Numbered from the stretch's first letter, positions 17,222 to 26,694 are shown. The stretch: 64,000 nt of DNA from Herbaspirillum sp. LeCh32-8 (GCF_017814915.1 NZ_JAGIPZ010000003.1:1-64000), one strand, 5' to 3'. Program-made: numbers and translations. The notes: generated by a model from the sequence alone, not told the origin.

Positions 17222-18826
17222 TTATTTCCAGTCCGACTCCGGGTTGTGTCGTTTGCGGCGTGTTGCCAGCAGCAAGAACAACAGCAGCAGCAGAACCACC
17301 ACTGCGCCCAAGCCCATGCCGATGCGCGCGAGCAGCAACAGGTTGGAGCGCGGACCACCCTGGCGGATCGTTTCCACATCGGCGGCGCTGACCTTGACGT
17401 CGGGGTTGCCGTAGAACTTCAGGATGTAGTTCGACAGCGCCGCCACGTCCTCGTTGTTGAGCTTGTTCAACGCATTGGGCTGGTCGCCGAAGGGCGGCAT
17501 GAAGACATGCCCGCCGTGCTCGGTCTCGCGCTCGACGCCGTAGAGGATGGTCGCGATCAGGTTGTTCGCGTTGACGCCGGCGGTAGCAGAGTTGCGATAC
17601 AGGCTGGGGTAGTAACCGTCCTTGGTGCCCTGGCCGTTGTAGCCGTGGCAAGAGGCGCAGCTGCCGGAGAAGATGCGCGCGCCGCGCACTTCCTCGGCCG
17701 ACGTCGGATCGGCAGACAGGCCGCGCAAGGCCGGCAAGGCGTTGCCAGCCTTGCCCTGCTCGAAGCGCGTGCGATGCTGCTCGGCGCCGGCGTCGGCCAC
17801 CGGCGGGCGATCCTTGATATAGACCGCGATCGCGCGCAGGTCGTCGTTGCTCAGGTGGCTGAAGCTGTGCGTGATGGCCTCGGCCATGCTGCCGGCGGCT
17901 TGCGCCTTGCCTTCCAGGCGGCCGGTCTTCAGGTAGGCGACCAGCTCGTCGTTGCTCCATGCGCCAATGCCGCTGACCGGGTGCGGCGTGATGTTCGGCG
18001 CATACCACGGGCCGACCTGGGCGCCGGAGAGCTGCAGGCTCAGCTTTTCCTGCATCAGGAAGCCGCGCGGCGTGTGGCAGGTGCTGCAGTGGGCCGGGCC
18101 TTCGGCCAGGTAGCGGCCGCGCAGCCATTGCTGCGAACGCTCCGGCGCCGGCGGCAGCGGCTTGTCGTTGAGGAACAGCGCATTCCACGCCTTCATGGAC
18201 ATGCGGATGTTCATCGGGAACGGCAGCCTGGTCTCGGCCGTGGCCTGCTCCACCGGTTGCACACCCTTCATGAAGTACGCGTACAGCGCGTGCACGTCCT
18301 CATCGGTGAGCACCGAATAGGCCGTGTAGGGCATCGCCGGATAGAGATTGGCGCCGTCGGCGCGCACGCCACGGCGCAACGCGTCGGCAAACTGCGCCTC
18401 GGTGTAGTTGCCGATGCCGAACCGCTTCGACGGCGTAATGTTGGTGGCGATGATCTCGCCCACCGGCGAGGTGATGGCGTTGCCGCCAGCCATCGGCTTG
18501 CCGCGCGCGGCGGTGTGGCAGGCCATGCAGTCGGACGCCACCGCCAGGTAGCGGCCGCGCTCGATCAGGGCTTGCTCGGGCGACGGCGCTGCCGGCTGAA
18601 TTGGCTGAACGGCAGCCTGAACGGCGGCTTGCTCGACAGGCTGCTGTGCGGCTTGCGACGCGGCTTGCGACGCGGCTGGCGCTGCGGGTTGTGCTGCGGG
18701 TTGTGCTGCGGGTTGTGCTGCAGATTGTGCTGCAGGTTCAGGCGCGGTCTCGGCGCGGGCCGGCAATGTTGCCAGCGCGAACGCGGCGGCCAGGCCGGCG
18801 AGGATGAAGGTCGAGGTCTTGTTCAT
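17222..18826 (-). CDS. Triheme cytochrome c subunit of a GMC-type dehydrogenase
   Basis: 534 residues. A Sec leader ends near ARA-25, then an Ala/Gln/Pro-rich low-complexity linker (about 27-80) made of AAQP units. Three cytochrome c domains follow, with heme sites CMACH (100-104), CSTCH (247-251) and CASCH (390-394). A C-terminal membrane anchor lies near 495-520, followed by a short basic tail. This is the electron-transfer subunit that carries electrons from the flavin subunit to the quinone pool or terminal oxidases, as in FAD-dependent glucose, gluconate, sorbitol or fructose dehydrogenases. The start lies one base beyond the stop of the catalytic subunit gene. The linker is longer than usual. 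Confidence 0.93.
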   Translation of the reverse strand: MNKTSTFILAGLAAAFALATLPARAETAPEPAAQSAAQPAAQPAAQPAAPAASQAASQAAQQPVEQAAVQAAVQPIQPAAPSPEQALIERGRYLAVASDCMACHTAARGKPMAGGNAITSPVGEIIATNITPSKRFGIGNYTEAQFADALRRGVRADGANLYPAMPYTAYSVLTDEDVHALYAYFMKGVQPVEQATAETRLPFPMNIRMSMKAWNALFLNDKPLPPAPERSQQWLRGRYLAEGPAHCSTCHTPRGFLMQEKLSLQLSGAQVGPWYAPNITPHPVSGIGAWSNDELVAYLKTGRLEGKAQAAGSMAEAITHSFSHLSNDDLRAIAVYIKDRPPVADAGAEQHRTRFEQGKAGNALPALRGLSADPTSAEEVRGARIFSGSCASCHGYNGQGTKDGYYPSLYRNSATAGVNANNLIATILYGVERETEHGGHVFMPPFGDQPNALNKLNNEDVAALSNYILKFYGNPDVKVSAADVETIRQGGPRSNLLLLARIGMGLGAVVVLLLLLFLLLATRRKRHNPESDWK

Positions 18827-18827
18827 C

Positions 18828-20459
18828 TCAGGCCTTTCGCAGTTGGCGCACGATGGCGTCGGCCGCCTTCAGGCCCAGCGCTGCCATGCTGATGGTGCTG
18901 TTGCCGCACGCGGTGCTGGCCATGGCGCCGCCGCCGGGCAGGAACAGGTTGTCGTGGTCGTAGGCGCGGCAATCGGCGTCGACCACCGCGGTGGTCGGGT
19001 CGTTGCCCATGATGGTGCCGCCCATGATGTGCTTGCTCTGCGCGAACTTGGGGCTGATCTTGACGTCGATGGCGCCCATCGCCTCGGCGATGCGATGGCC
19101 GATCGGCAGCGAATAGACCTCGGCCGACTTGCGGGTATAGTCGCCCACGTCGTAGTGCACCGCCGGTCGCGGCAGGCCCAGCCAGTCCTTCTTGTCGGAC
19201 AGCGTCAGGCGGTTGTTGGCGTCAGGCAGCACTTCGTGCGCCAGCACGATATCGGCGGTGCAGCCGGCCATGCGGCGGATTTCCTCGTCCAGCGCCTTGC
19301 CGACCAAGCCCTTCTTCAGCGCGCCGAAGGTAACGAAACGATTGCGCGCAAAGTTGTTGAAGCGGAAGTAGGCGCCGGCGTGTTCCGAGCGGAAGTCGCC
19401 CTGCGAGGTTTCCATGATGCCGCTGTTGACCACCGGCCCGACGCCGGACCAGTAAGGCTCGGACAGCGTCAGCGTCATGGTCAGCTGCGGGTGGTCCATC
19501 ATGTTGCGGCCGACCTGGTCGGAGCTGTTGGCCAGGCCGTTGGGGTTGCGCTCGTTCTTCGACATCAGCAGCAGCTTGGGCGTCTCGATGCCGTTGCAGG
19601 CCAGCACGAAGAGCTTGCCGCCGACGCGGTGGCTCTGCTTGTTGGCGTCGAAGTAATTGACCGCCTCGACCTGGTTCTTCGCGTTGGTCTCGACCTTGTA
19701 CACCACGGCATCGGTCAGGATGGTCGCGCCCTTGGCTTCCAGGCGGCCCAGCGCGGTGGCGGCGTCGTACTTGGCGCCGACCGGGCACACCGGCACGCAG
19801 TTGTTGTTGGCGCAGCAGGCCGGCCGATCATCGTAGGGGATGCCGCTGTTGCGCGCCTGCGCGGTGGGGATGTTGCGATAGCCCAGTTCCCGCACCACCT
19901 CGGTGAAGCGCTGCTCGCCGGGGCTGAACGGCAAGGCCTCCATCGGGTACGGCTGCGAGCGCAGCGGCGGCCATTGCAGTTCCGGGTCGGACGGGCCGCA
20001 GATGCCCAGCTTGTGCTCCACGCGGGTGTAGTACGGTTCCAGCACGTCGTAGCCGAACGCCCAGTCGCGCCCCACGCCGTAGCGCGATTGCAGGCGCATG
20101 TCGTCCGGCGTCAGGCGCCAGCAGGTGCCGGCCCAATGCCAGGTTGATCCGCCGGCGTAGCGGATGAAGGTCTGCGCGTATTTGTCGGGGCCGGACAGAT
20201 CCAGGTAGTGGTCGTCCGGATTCTCGCTGGAAGGCATCGGGTGCGGCGCCCACGGACGCGGCGGATAGCAGGACGAGGGATCGCCCTTCAAGGCCAGCGG
20301 CAGGTTGCGGAAACTCTCGACGATCTCGGAGCGCGCCACGCGCGGGCCGGCTTCGAGCATCAGCACCGAAATGCCTGCATCCAGAAGCTGCTCCGCGATC
20401 AGGACGCCGACGACGCCGGTGCCGACGATGACGACGTCGGCGTTGCTAGTGCTGTTCAT
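18828..20459 (-). CDS. GMC oxidoreductase, catalytic FAD subunit of a three-subunit dehydrogenase
   Basis: 543 residues. FAD-binding Rossmann motif IVGTGVVGVLIAEQLLDAG at the N-terminus and the GMC C-terminal block DHDNLFLPGGGAMASTACGNSTISM. A cluster CC-x4-C-x3-C (Cys215, 216, 221, 225, in CCANNNCVPVCPVG) matches the cysteines that bind a 3Fe-4S cluster in bacterial FAD-glucose dehydrogenase. There is no signal peptide; in this family the TAT leader of the small subunit carries the complex to the periplasm. The substrate is likely a sugar, polyol or aldonate but cannot be fixed. It is second in the operon between the small subunit and the triheme cytochrome. Confidence 0.93.
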   Translation of the reverse strand: MNSTSNADVVIVGTGVVGVLIAEQLLDAGISVLMLEAGPRVARSEIVESFRNLPLALKGDPSSCYPPRPWAPHPMPSSENPDDHYLDLSGPDKYAQTFIRYAGGSTWHWAGTCWRLTPDDMRLQSRYGVGRDWAFGYDVLEPYYTRVEHKLGICGPSDPELQWPPLRSQPYPMEALPFSPGEQRFTEVVRELGYRNIPTAQARNSGIPYDDRPACCANNNCVPVCPVGAKYDAATALGRLEAKGATILTDAVVYKVETNAKNQVEAVNYFDANKQSHRVGGKLFVLACNGIETPKLLLMSKNERNPNGLANSSDQVGRNMMDHPQLTMTLTLSEPYWSGVGPVVNSGIMETSQGDFRSEHAGAYFRFNNFARNRFVTFGALKKGLVGKALDEEIRRMAGCTADIVLAHEVLPDANNRLTLSDKKDWLGLPRPAVHYDVGDYTRKSAEVYSLPIGHRIAEAMGAIDVKISPKFAQSKHIMGGTIMGNDPTTAVVDADCRAYDHDNLFLPGGGAMASTACGNSTISMAALGLKAADAIVRQLRKA

Positions 20460-20487
20460 GCGAATGACTCTTGTACGTGAAATGCGT

Positions 20488-21018
20488 TCAGAAGCGGGGC
20501 ATTGCTGCCAACGGAACGATGTCCTGGCGCCAGCGGTTGGGACCGCTGATGCCGTAGGAAGGAATGGCGACCACGTCGATGGTGGTCTGGTAGGTCAGCG
20601 CCTCTTCATAGGTGAACACCTTGGCGTCGCGCTTGGGCGATGAGCAGCCGGTGTACCAGGCGAAAATGATCCAGTGCGCCAGCGTCTGCAGCGGGCCTTC
20701 GGGAATGTCGGCGAAGAAGTCTTCGACGATCCTGGCCTGTTTGCGCTCGGCGATGGCGATGATCTCGCCCATCATCCTGGGCAGCTCCGCATGCTCGGCC
20801 GCCGCGACTTTGAGCATGCGGGCGCCGACGGCGGGATTGAGACGGTGGTTCACCAGGAGATTGGACAGGCGCATGAACTGCGCCTGCAGGCTGGCGTCCT
20901 CCTGCGGCACGGCCCAGGAGGGCAGGCTGGAGACCGCGACATAGCTGCCCAGGAGCGTGATCCCGGTCAGCATCAGACTGCGCCGCGACATCATGACTTT
21001 CTTGCTGATTTCATTCAT
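20488..21018 (-). CDS. Small (gamma) subunit of the GMC dehydrogenase, TAT-exported
   Basis: 176 residues from the ATG at 21018. A twin-arginine leader (SRRSLMLTGITLLGS, cleavage near SWA at about 40) is followed by the sorbitol/gluconate dehydrogenase small-subunit fold (LSNLLVNHRLNPAVGARML..., ILHW-like LAHWIIFAWYTGCSS, YEEALTYQTTIDVVAIPSYGISGPNRW). In known complexes this subunit chaperones the flavin subunit through the TAT pathway. It is first gene of the operon small subunit, GMC, cytochrome. The longer open frame upstream lacks coding character. Confidence 0.9.
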   Translation of the reverse strand: MNEISKKVMMSRRSLMLTGITLLGSYVAVSSLPSWAVPQEDASLQAQFMRLSNLLVNHRLNPAVGARMLKVAAAEHAELPRMMGEIIAIAERKQARIVEDFFADIPEGPLQTLAHWIIFAWYTGCSSPKRDAKVFTYEEALTYQTTIDVVAIPSYGISGPNRWRQDIVPLAAMPRF

Positions 21019-21320
21019 TGGCGTGTGGCTTCCTGCTGCATTCTTTACATCTGCGTCACCCGATCCGGACGGGCGATTCGGGGCGAATGCTAACAGGGAT
21101 TGGCGCCGCGTGCCTGAGCAGGCGCGCCGCAGCGTTGCAAATGCGCCGCGATGTTTCCGTTCACTCAAGCAATGCCTGCACCACCGCCCACCGGCCGTAG
21201 CGACAGCCCTGCCCGGCAGAGGAAAATCCATCTCTGTTTTCACGATTGAAGCGCAAATGGCGTGGCGATAATCAGGCTGCGAAAGTCTTTCCGGCAGAAA
21301 AGCAGGTGGGATGTTGCGCG

Positions 21321-21360
21321 AATGATTGCACGGCAAACGTTGGCAATCATTCTCATTCTC
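21321..21360 (+). promoter_or_regulatory. Inverted repeat and Fur-like site upstream of the chemoreceptor
   Basis: AATGATTGC (21321-21329) and GCAATCATT (21343-21351) are perfect arms 13 nt apart. The right half extends into GGCAATCATTCTCATTCTC (21342-21360), which matches 13 of 19 positions of the classical Fur consensus. It lies 26 bp before the chemoreceptor start, in the 367-bp divergent region that otherwise shows no gene. Confidence 0.5.
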
Positions 21361-21385
21361 AACACATGGGGCAAAAGGGAAAAAA

Positions 21386-22945
21386 ATGAATTGGTTCCGG
21401 AATCTGAAGATCGCGAAGAAACTGCTGCTGGCGTTTCTGACCGTGCTGGCGCTGACCGCCATCCTGGGGATATTTTCGATTTCGCGACTGGCCAAGCTCA
21501 ACAGCGCCTCCTCGGAAATCACGGGCGACTGGATGCCAGCGCAAAAGACGCTGGGCGACATCAAGCTGCTCTACGTGCGGCTGCGCGGCACCGAGTCCCA
21601 GCTGGCGATCTATGAGGGCGACCTGGACGCCATGAACGGCCTGATCGGTCGCAGCCAGGCGATCCTGACCGGCCTGGACAAGACCATGAAGGAATATGAA
21701 GCCTCGATCGATACCGACCAGGAGCGCGAGATCTATCCGCTGGTGCGCAAGCAGATGGCCGAATTCCTGGTCGAGCACGGCAAGATCGTCGCCGCCTTCC
21801 TGGCCAAGAACAACGCCGAGGGTCGCGATCTGTTTCTCGGCCAGTCCAACAAGCTGTATCCGCAAATCCTGGGCAATCTCGACAAGCTGATCAAGGTCAA
21901 CCAGGATGGCGGCGAAGCCGCCACCAAAGGCGCCGACGACACCTTCGCGCAGGGGCGCCTGTGGGTCATCGGCATGCTGGTCGCGGCGCTGGCCATCGGC
22001 ACCGGCCTGGCGCTGTACGTGGCGCGCATCATCTCCGAGCCGCTCAAGGACGCGGTGAGCCTGGCGCAGCGCGTCGCCCAGGGCGACCTGACTGCCGATA
22101 TCCGCGCGCAGAGCCGCGACGAGACCGGCCAGCTGATGTCGGCCCTGAAGACCATGAACGAGGGCTTGCTCAACGTGGTCGGCAACGTGCGCGCCGGCAC
22201 CGACCGCATCACCACCGCCTCGACCGAAATCGCCAGCGGCAACCTCGACCTCTCCAGCCGCACCGAGCAGCAGGCCGGCTCGCTGGAAGAGACCGCCTCG
22301 GCGCTGGAAGAACTGACCTCCACCGTCAAGCAGAACTCGGACAACGCCCGCCAGGCCAACCAGCTGGCGCGCACCGCCTCCACCATCGCGGTGCAGGGCG
22401 GCGACGTGGTGGGCCAGGTGGTGACCACCATGGCCTCGATCAACGATGCGTCGAACCGCATCGTGGAGATCATCAGCGTGATCGACGGCATTGCCTTCCA
22501 GACCAACATCCTGGCGCTGAACGCAGCGGTGGAAGCGGCGCGCGCCGGCGAGCAGGGCCGCGGCTTCGCCGTGGTGGCCTCCGAAGTACGCTCGCTGGCG
22601 CAGCGTTCGGCCTCGGCCGCCAAGGAGATCAAGGTGCTGATCGACGATTCCGTCACCAAGGTCGGCGCCGGCACCACGCTCGTGCAGCAGGCCGGCTCGA
22701 CCATGTCGGAGGTGGTCGACAGCGTCAAGCGCGTGACCGACATCGTGGCCGAGATCTCGGCCGCCAGCAACGAGCAGAGTACCGGCATCGAAGAGATCAA
22801 CCGCGCGGTGGCGCAGATGGATCAGGTCACCCAGCAGAACGCGGCGCTGGTGGAAGAAGCCGCCGCCGCGGCGCAGTCGATGCAGGAGCAGGCCGGCGAG
22901 TTGTCCTCGCTGGTCAGCGTGTTCAAGCTGCGGGCCGGCGCCTGA
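21386..22945 (+). CDS. Methyl-accepting chemotaxis protein
   Basis: 519 residues from the ATG at 21386 (AAGGGA six bases upstream). Topology: cytoplasmic start, transmembrane helix about 11-30, periplasmic four-helix-bundle sensor (about 35-185), second transmembrane helix about 190-210, then a HAMP domain ([26 protein letters not shown]). The long signalling coiled coil contains the conserved tip [44 protein letters not shown], which contacts CheA/CheW. There is no C-terminal NWETF-type pentapeptide. The ligand is unknown. A Fur-like site directly upstream hints at iron-linked expression. It ends at a strong bidirectional terminator. Confidence 0.95.
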   Translation: MNWFRNLKIAKKLLLAFLTVLALTAILGIFSISRLAKLNSASSEITGDWMPAQKTLGDIKLLYVRLRGTESQLAIYEGDLDAMNGLIGRSQAILTGLDKTMKEYEASIDTDQEREIYPLVRKQMAEFLVEHGKIVAAFLAKNNAEGRDLFLGQSNKLYPQILGNLDKLIKVNQDGGEAATKGADDTFAQGRLWVIGMLVAALAIGTGLALYVARIISEPLKDAVSLAQRVAQGDLTADIRAQSRDETGQLMSALKTMNEGLLNVVGNVRAGTDRITTASTEIASGNLDLSSRTEQQAGSLEETASALEELTSTVKQNSDNARQANQLARTASTIAVQGGDVVGQVVTTMASINDASNRIVEIISVIDGIAFQTNILALNAAVEAARAGEQGRGFAVVASEVRSLAQRSASAAKEIKVLIDDSVTKVGAGTTLVQQAGSTMSEVVDSVKRVTDIVAEISAASNEQSTGIEEINRAVAQMDQVTQQNAALVEEAAAAAQSMQEQAGELSSLVSVFKLRAGA

Positions 22946-22964
22946 CGGTGCTCACGTCCCCATG

Positions 22965-22992
22965 AAAAAAGCCCGCGCAAGCGGGCTTTTTT
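22965..22992. terminator. Bidirectional terminator between convergent genes
   Basis: AAAAAAGCCCGC (22965-22976), GCAA loop and GCGGGCTTTTTT (22981-22992) form a symmetric stem with A and T tracts. It serves both the chemoreceptor and the dehydrogenase gene. Confidence 0.95.
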
Positions 22993-23006
22993 TCGATCGA
23001 TCCGGC

Positions 23007-24098
23007 TCAGGCTGCCTTCTTCGCGCCGGCCGCCTTGCTGACGAAGGCGCACGCGGCCTCGGTCACCTGCGCCGTGGTGGCCTTGCCTCCCAGGTCGCCG
23101 GTGTGCAGCGACGGATCGGCGGTGACCGCCTCGACCGCCTGCATCACCTGCGCGGCGGCTTGGTGTTCGCCCAGGTGTTCCAGCATCATCACCACCGACC
23201 AGAACGTGCCGACCGGATTGGCCAGGCCGCGCCCCATGATGTCGAAGGCCGAACCGTGGATAGGCTCGAACATCGACGGATAGCGGCGCTCGGGGTCGAT
23301 GTTGCCGGTGGGCGCGATGCCCAGGCTGCCCGCCAGCGCGGCGGCCAGATCCGACAGGATGTCGGCGTGCAGATTGGTGGCGACGATGGTGTCCAGCGTG
23401 GCGGGACGGTTGACCATGCGCGCGGTGGCGGCGTCGACCAGCTCCTTGTCCCATTTCACGTCCGGAAATTCCTTCGCGACCTGCAGCGCGATCTCATCCC
23501 ACATCACCATTGCGTGGCGCTGGGCGTTGCTCTTGGTGACCACGGTCAGCAGCTTGCGCGGGCGCGACTGCGCCAGCTTGAAGGCGAAGCGCATGATGCG
23601 CTCGACGCCGGCGCGGGTCATGATCGAAACATCCGTGGCGGCCTCGATCGGATGCCCCTGGTGCACGCGGCCGCCGACGCCGGCGTATTCGCCCTCCGAG
23701 TTTTCGCGCACGATGACCCAGTTCAGGTCCTCCGGCTTGCAGCGCTTCAAGGGCGCGTCGATGCCGGGCAGGATGCGCGTCGGGCGCACGTTGGCGTACT
23801 GGTCGAAGCCCTGGCAAATCTTCAGGCGCAGGCCCCACAGCGTGATGTGGTCGGGGATGTGCGGATCGCCGGCCGAGCCGAACAGGATCGCATCCTTGTT
23901 GCGCAGCGCGTCCAGTCCGTCGGCCGGCATCATGGCGCCGGTCTTGCGATAGTAGTCGCCGCCCCAGTCGAAGTCCTCGAACTCGAATCTGAATGCGCTG
24001 CTGGTGGCGGCCAGCGCTTCCAGCAACTGGCGTCCTGCGGGCACGACTTCCTTGCCGATGCCGTCGCCGGGGATGGTGGCAATGCGATACGTCTTCAT
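23007..24098 (-). CDS. Tartrate/D-malate dehydrogenase-type beta-decarboxylating dehydrogenase
   Basis: 363 residues from the ATG at 24098. It is a member of the isocitrate/isopropylmalate dehydrogenase family: IPGDGIGKEV at the start, substrate-phase Arg and Tyr region VRENSEGEYAGVGGR, Lys in VTKSNAQRH, metal-binding Asp in ATNLHADILSDLAAALAGSLG and the NAD-binding EPIHGSAFDIMGRGLANPVG. The sequence reads as the TtuC/DmlA branch, which oxidises tartrate or D-malate with NAD and Mn or Mg. A divergent LysR gene of DmlR type with an operator in between supports a substrate-induced catabolic gene. Which of the two substrates is preferred cannot be read out. Confidence 0.88.
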   Translation of the reverse strand: MKTYRIATIPGDGIGKEVVPAGRQLLEALAATSSAFRFEFEDFDWGGDYYRKTGAMMPADGLDALRNKDAILFGSAGDPHIPDHITLWGLRLKICQGFDQYANVRPTRILPGIDAPLKRCKPEDLNWVIVRENSEGEYAGVGGRVHQGHPIEAATDVSIMTRAGVERIMRFAFKLAQSRPRKLLTVVTKSNAQRHAMVMWDEIALQVAKEFPDVKWDKELVDAATARMVNRPATLDTIVATNLHADILSDLAAALAGSLGIAPTGNIDPERRYPSMFEPIHGSAFDIMGRGLANPVGTFWSVVMMLEHLGEHQAAAQVMQAVEAVTADPSLHTGDLGGKATTAQVTEAACAFVSKAAGAKKAA

Positions 24099-24179
24099 GT
24101 CTGCGACCTTTCGAAATGGGTGGGGTGTGGCCGCACTGTACGCAGATATCCCGCTAAAAACCGGTGCTAAACTCAAAGC

Positions 24180-24202
24180 ATCTTTAACTTCAATTTAAAG
24201 AT
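24180..24202 (+). promoter_or_regulatory. Inverted-repeat operator between the dehydrogenase and LysR genes
   Basis: ATCTTTAA (24180-24187) and TTAAAGAT (24195-24202) are perfect arms 7 nt apart in an AT-rich patch. The site ends 5 bp before the LysR start, as expected for an autorepressing LysR site that also activates the divergent gene. Confidence 0.65.
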
Positions 24203-24207
24203 CAATC

Positions 24208-25146
24208 ATGCAAGACATCGTGCTTCCTTCGGATTTGCGCTTCTTCTCGGTGCTGGCCATGGCCGGCAGCCTGTCGGCGGCAGCGCGCGAGCTGGGCCTG
24301 ACGACCGCAGCGGTGAGCAAGCACCTGGCGCAGATGGAGAGCCGGGCCGGCGTGCCGCTGGTGAACCGCACCACGCGGCGCATGACGCTCACGCCCGAGG
24401 GCGAGCTCTATCTGGAACATGCGCGCCGCATCCTGGACGAAATCGATGAACTGTCGGAGTTGCTGGGCAGCGCCAGGCGGCGCCCGGAAGGCCTGCTGCG
24501 CGTGAATGCCACGCTCGGGTTCGGTCGCAGCCATGTGGCGCCGGTGATCTCGCGCTTCGTCGCGCTGCATCCGCAGGTCTCGGTGCAGCTGCAGTTGTCG
24601 GTGATGCCGCCGCCGCTGACCGACGACAGCTTCGACGTCTGCATCCGCTTCGGCGAGCCGCCCGACACCCGGGTGGTGGCGCGCCGCCTGGCGGCCAATG
24701 CGCGCCTGCTATGCGCCACACCGGCCTATCTCAAGCGGCGCGGCGTGCCCGTCACCCCGCACGACCTGAGCAAACACAACTGCCTGGGCATACGCCAGGG
24801 CGACGAGGCTTACGGGGTGTGGCGGCTGAGTGCCGGCAGCGGCCCGGCGGCCAAGACGGCAACGGTAAAGATACGCGGCAACCTCACCACCAACGACGGC
24901 GAGATTGCGGTGAAGTGGGCGCTGGAAGGACACGGCATCCTGATGCGCGCCGAGTGGGACGTCCGCCCCTACCTGCACGACGGCCGGCTGGTGCAGGTGC
25001 TGCCCGGCTGGCGCACGCCCAACGCCGACATCTACGCGGTCTATTCGCAGCGGCACCAGATGTCGAACCGGATCCGCGCCTTCGTCGACTTCATCGCCGC
25101 CGAGCTGGCTGATGTATCGGCGTCAGGCGGCCGCCGCAGGCGCTAA
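24208..25146 (+). CDS. LysR-family regulator, DmlR-like
   Basis: 312 residues: N-terminal winged helix (LRFFSVLAMAGSLSAAARELGLTTAAVSKHLAQMESRAGVPLVNRTTRRMTLT) and a periplasmic-binding-protein-like effector domain (LRVNATLGFGRSHVAPVISRFVALHPQVSVQLQLS; FDVCIRFGEPPDTRVVARRLA). The effector part is of the DmlR/PecT-like group. It is divergent from the tartrate/D-malate-type dehydrogenase with an inverted repeat between them, so it probably activates that gene in response to its substrate. Its 3-prime end overlaps the end of the convergent MocR gene by 4 bp. Confidence 0.92.
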   Translation: MQDIVLPSDLRFFSVLAMAGSLSAAARELGLTTAAVSKHLAQMESRAGVPLVNRTTRRMTLTPEGELYLEHARRILDEIDELSELLGSARRRPEGLLRVNATLGFGRSHVAPVISRFVALHPQVSVQLQLSVMPPPLTDDSFDVCIRFGEPPDTRVVARRLAANARLLCATPAYLKRRGVPVTPHDLSKHNCLGIRQGDEAYGVWRLSAGSGPAAKTATVKIRGNLTTNDGEIAVKWALEGHGILMRAEWDVRPYLHDGRLVQVLPGWRTPNADIYAVYSQRHQMSNRIRAFVDFIAAELADVSASGGRRRR

Positions 25147-26681
25147 CGCCGGCTGCGTTCCCACGCCCGGCGCAGTCGCGCCACCGCCTGCGCCAGCTCG
25201 TCCGGCGCCATCGAGGCGAAGCCGAAGCGTATGCCGTTGATGGCCTCCCCCCGCGGCGAGAACTGGCTGCCGCTGCGCACGAACAGGCCCTCCTCCAGCG
25301 CATGCCGCGCCATGGCATCCACATCCACCTGATCGTCGAAGGTCACCCACAAGGCCAGCCCGCCCTCCGGCGCGCGCGTGGCGATGCGCCCGCCGAAGCT
25401 GCGCTGCAGGCAGTCCAGCAAGACCTCTTGGCGCGCCCGGTAATGCTTGCTGCTGCGTCGCACATGCCGGCGCAATTCGCCGTCGGCGATCAGGCCGGCC
25501 AGCATCTTCTGCATCACCGCGTCGCCATGGCTGATGAGCAGCTGGTGATGCCGCTCCAGCGCCGCCACCAGGTTCTCCGGCGCCACGATGAAGCCGCAGC
25601 GAAAGCTCGACCCCAGCAACTTGGACAGCGCGCTGATGTAGATCACGCTGCGTTGGCGCGGGTCGCTGGCCAGCGGGGGATAGGGACGACCGGCGAAATG
25701 GTATTCGTGGTCGTAGTCTTCCTCGATGATGGAAAAGCCGTACTGCGCGGCCAGCGCCAGCAGCTTCTCGCGCCGGTCAGCGCGCAGGCTGACGGTGCTG
25801 GGGAACTGGTGGTGCGGCGTCAGGTAGATGAAACGAATCGCCTCGCGCCGGCAGATGTCTTCCACCTGCTGCACCACGCAGCCGTCGACGTCGATATCGA
25901 CCGTCTCCACCCGTGCGCCCAGCGACTGGAAGATGGCCCAGGCCGGTGGATAACTCAAGCGCTCCACCAGCACCACATCACCCGGGCGGATCAGCGCCGC
26001 GGCCGCCAGGTGCAAGGCCATCTGAGTGCCCGGCGTGAGGCAGATGTTGGCGGGCGTGGTCGCCAGCGCGCGCGTGGCGCCCAGCATGCCGGCCAGCGCC
26101 GCGCGCAGCTGGTGCGCGCCGTCCAGGTTGCCGTAGCGCACGCCGCCCGAGCGCAGACTGTCGCGCAGTGCGCTGCGGTAGTGGCGGTGCAGAACCGCCT
26201 GCGGCAGCAGCCGATGGTCCGGCGAGCCGTTGTCGACATACATCATGCCGCCCTGCCTCGGCTCTTTCCTGCCGGCCTGCGCGCGGCCGCGCGGCGGCAG
26301 CGCGTTCAGGTACGGCGGCAGCACCACCTCCTGGAACGCCGGCGCGAAGACGCGCGCCTGCGCACGCCCCTGTCCGTCGCGCCCCTCCTCCAGCGCCACC
26401 GGATCGAACGCCGCATTGACGAAGGTGCCGCGGCGCTGCTCGGTAACCAGCCAGCCCTTGATGGCCGCCTCCTCGTAGGCCACGATCACCGTCTTGCGAT
26501 TCACGCCCAGCATGGCCGCCATCTCGCGCGTGCCCGGCAAAGGCGCGCCGGGCGGCAACCGCCCATCCCGGATGGCGCGCGCGAGGCCGGCCAGGATGTC
26601 GCGATAGGACGCGCCGCCCGATGCGCCATCCAGTTCCAGCAGGAGGCGCCAGTTTCTCATCTGGACCATATGAACTTTCAC
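25143..26681 (-). CDS. MocR/PdxR-type regulator (GntR HTH fused to aminotransferase)
   Basis: About 512 residues from a GTG at 26681 (ATG codons at 26669 and 26660 are alternatives). The N-terminal GntR-type winged helix reads YRDILAGLARAIRDGRLPPGAPLPGTREMAAMLGVNRKTVIVAYEEA. A Gly/Arg-rich linker leads to a fold-type I aminotransferase domain with the PLP lysine at about 354 (SALSKLLGSSFR) and EEDYDHEYHF for cofactor contact. MocR proteins use PLP or an amino adduct as effector and usually control one divergent gene. Here that is the ferredoxin-reductase/M24 fusion 75 bp away. Confidence 0.92.
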   Translation of the reverse strand: MKVHMVQMRNWRLLLELDGASGGASYRDILAGLARAIRDGRLPPGAPLPGTREMAAMLGVNRKTVIVAYEEAAIKGWLVTEQRRGTFVNAAFDPVALEEGRDGQGRAQARVFAPAFQEVVLPPYLNALPPRGRAQAGRKEPRQGGMMYVDNGSPDHRLLPQAVLHRHYRSALRDSLRSGGVRYGNLDGAHQLRAALAGMLGATRALATTPANICLTPGTQMALHLAAAALIRPGDVVLVERLSYPPAWAIFQSLGARVETVDIDVDGCVVQQVEDICRREAIRFIYLTPHHQFPSTVSLRADRREKLLALAAQYGFSIIEEDYDHEYHFAGRPYPPLASDPRQRSVIYISALSKLLGSSFRCGFIVAPENLVAALERHHQLLISHGDAVMQKMLAGLIADGELRRHVRRSSKHYRARQEVLLDCLQRSFGGRIATRAPEGGLALWVTFDDQVDVDAMARHALEEGLFVRSGSQFSPRGEAINGIRFGFASMAPDELAQAVARLRRAWERSRR

Positions 26682-26694
26682 AATCTGGAGGTTT

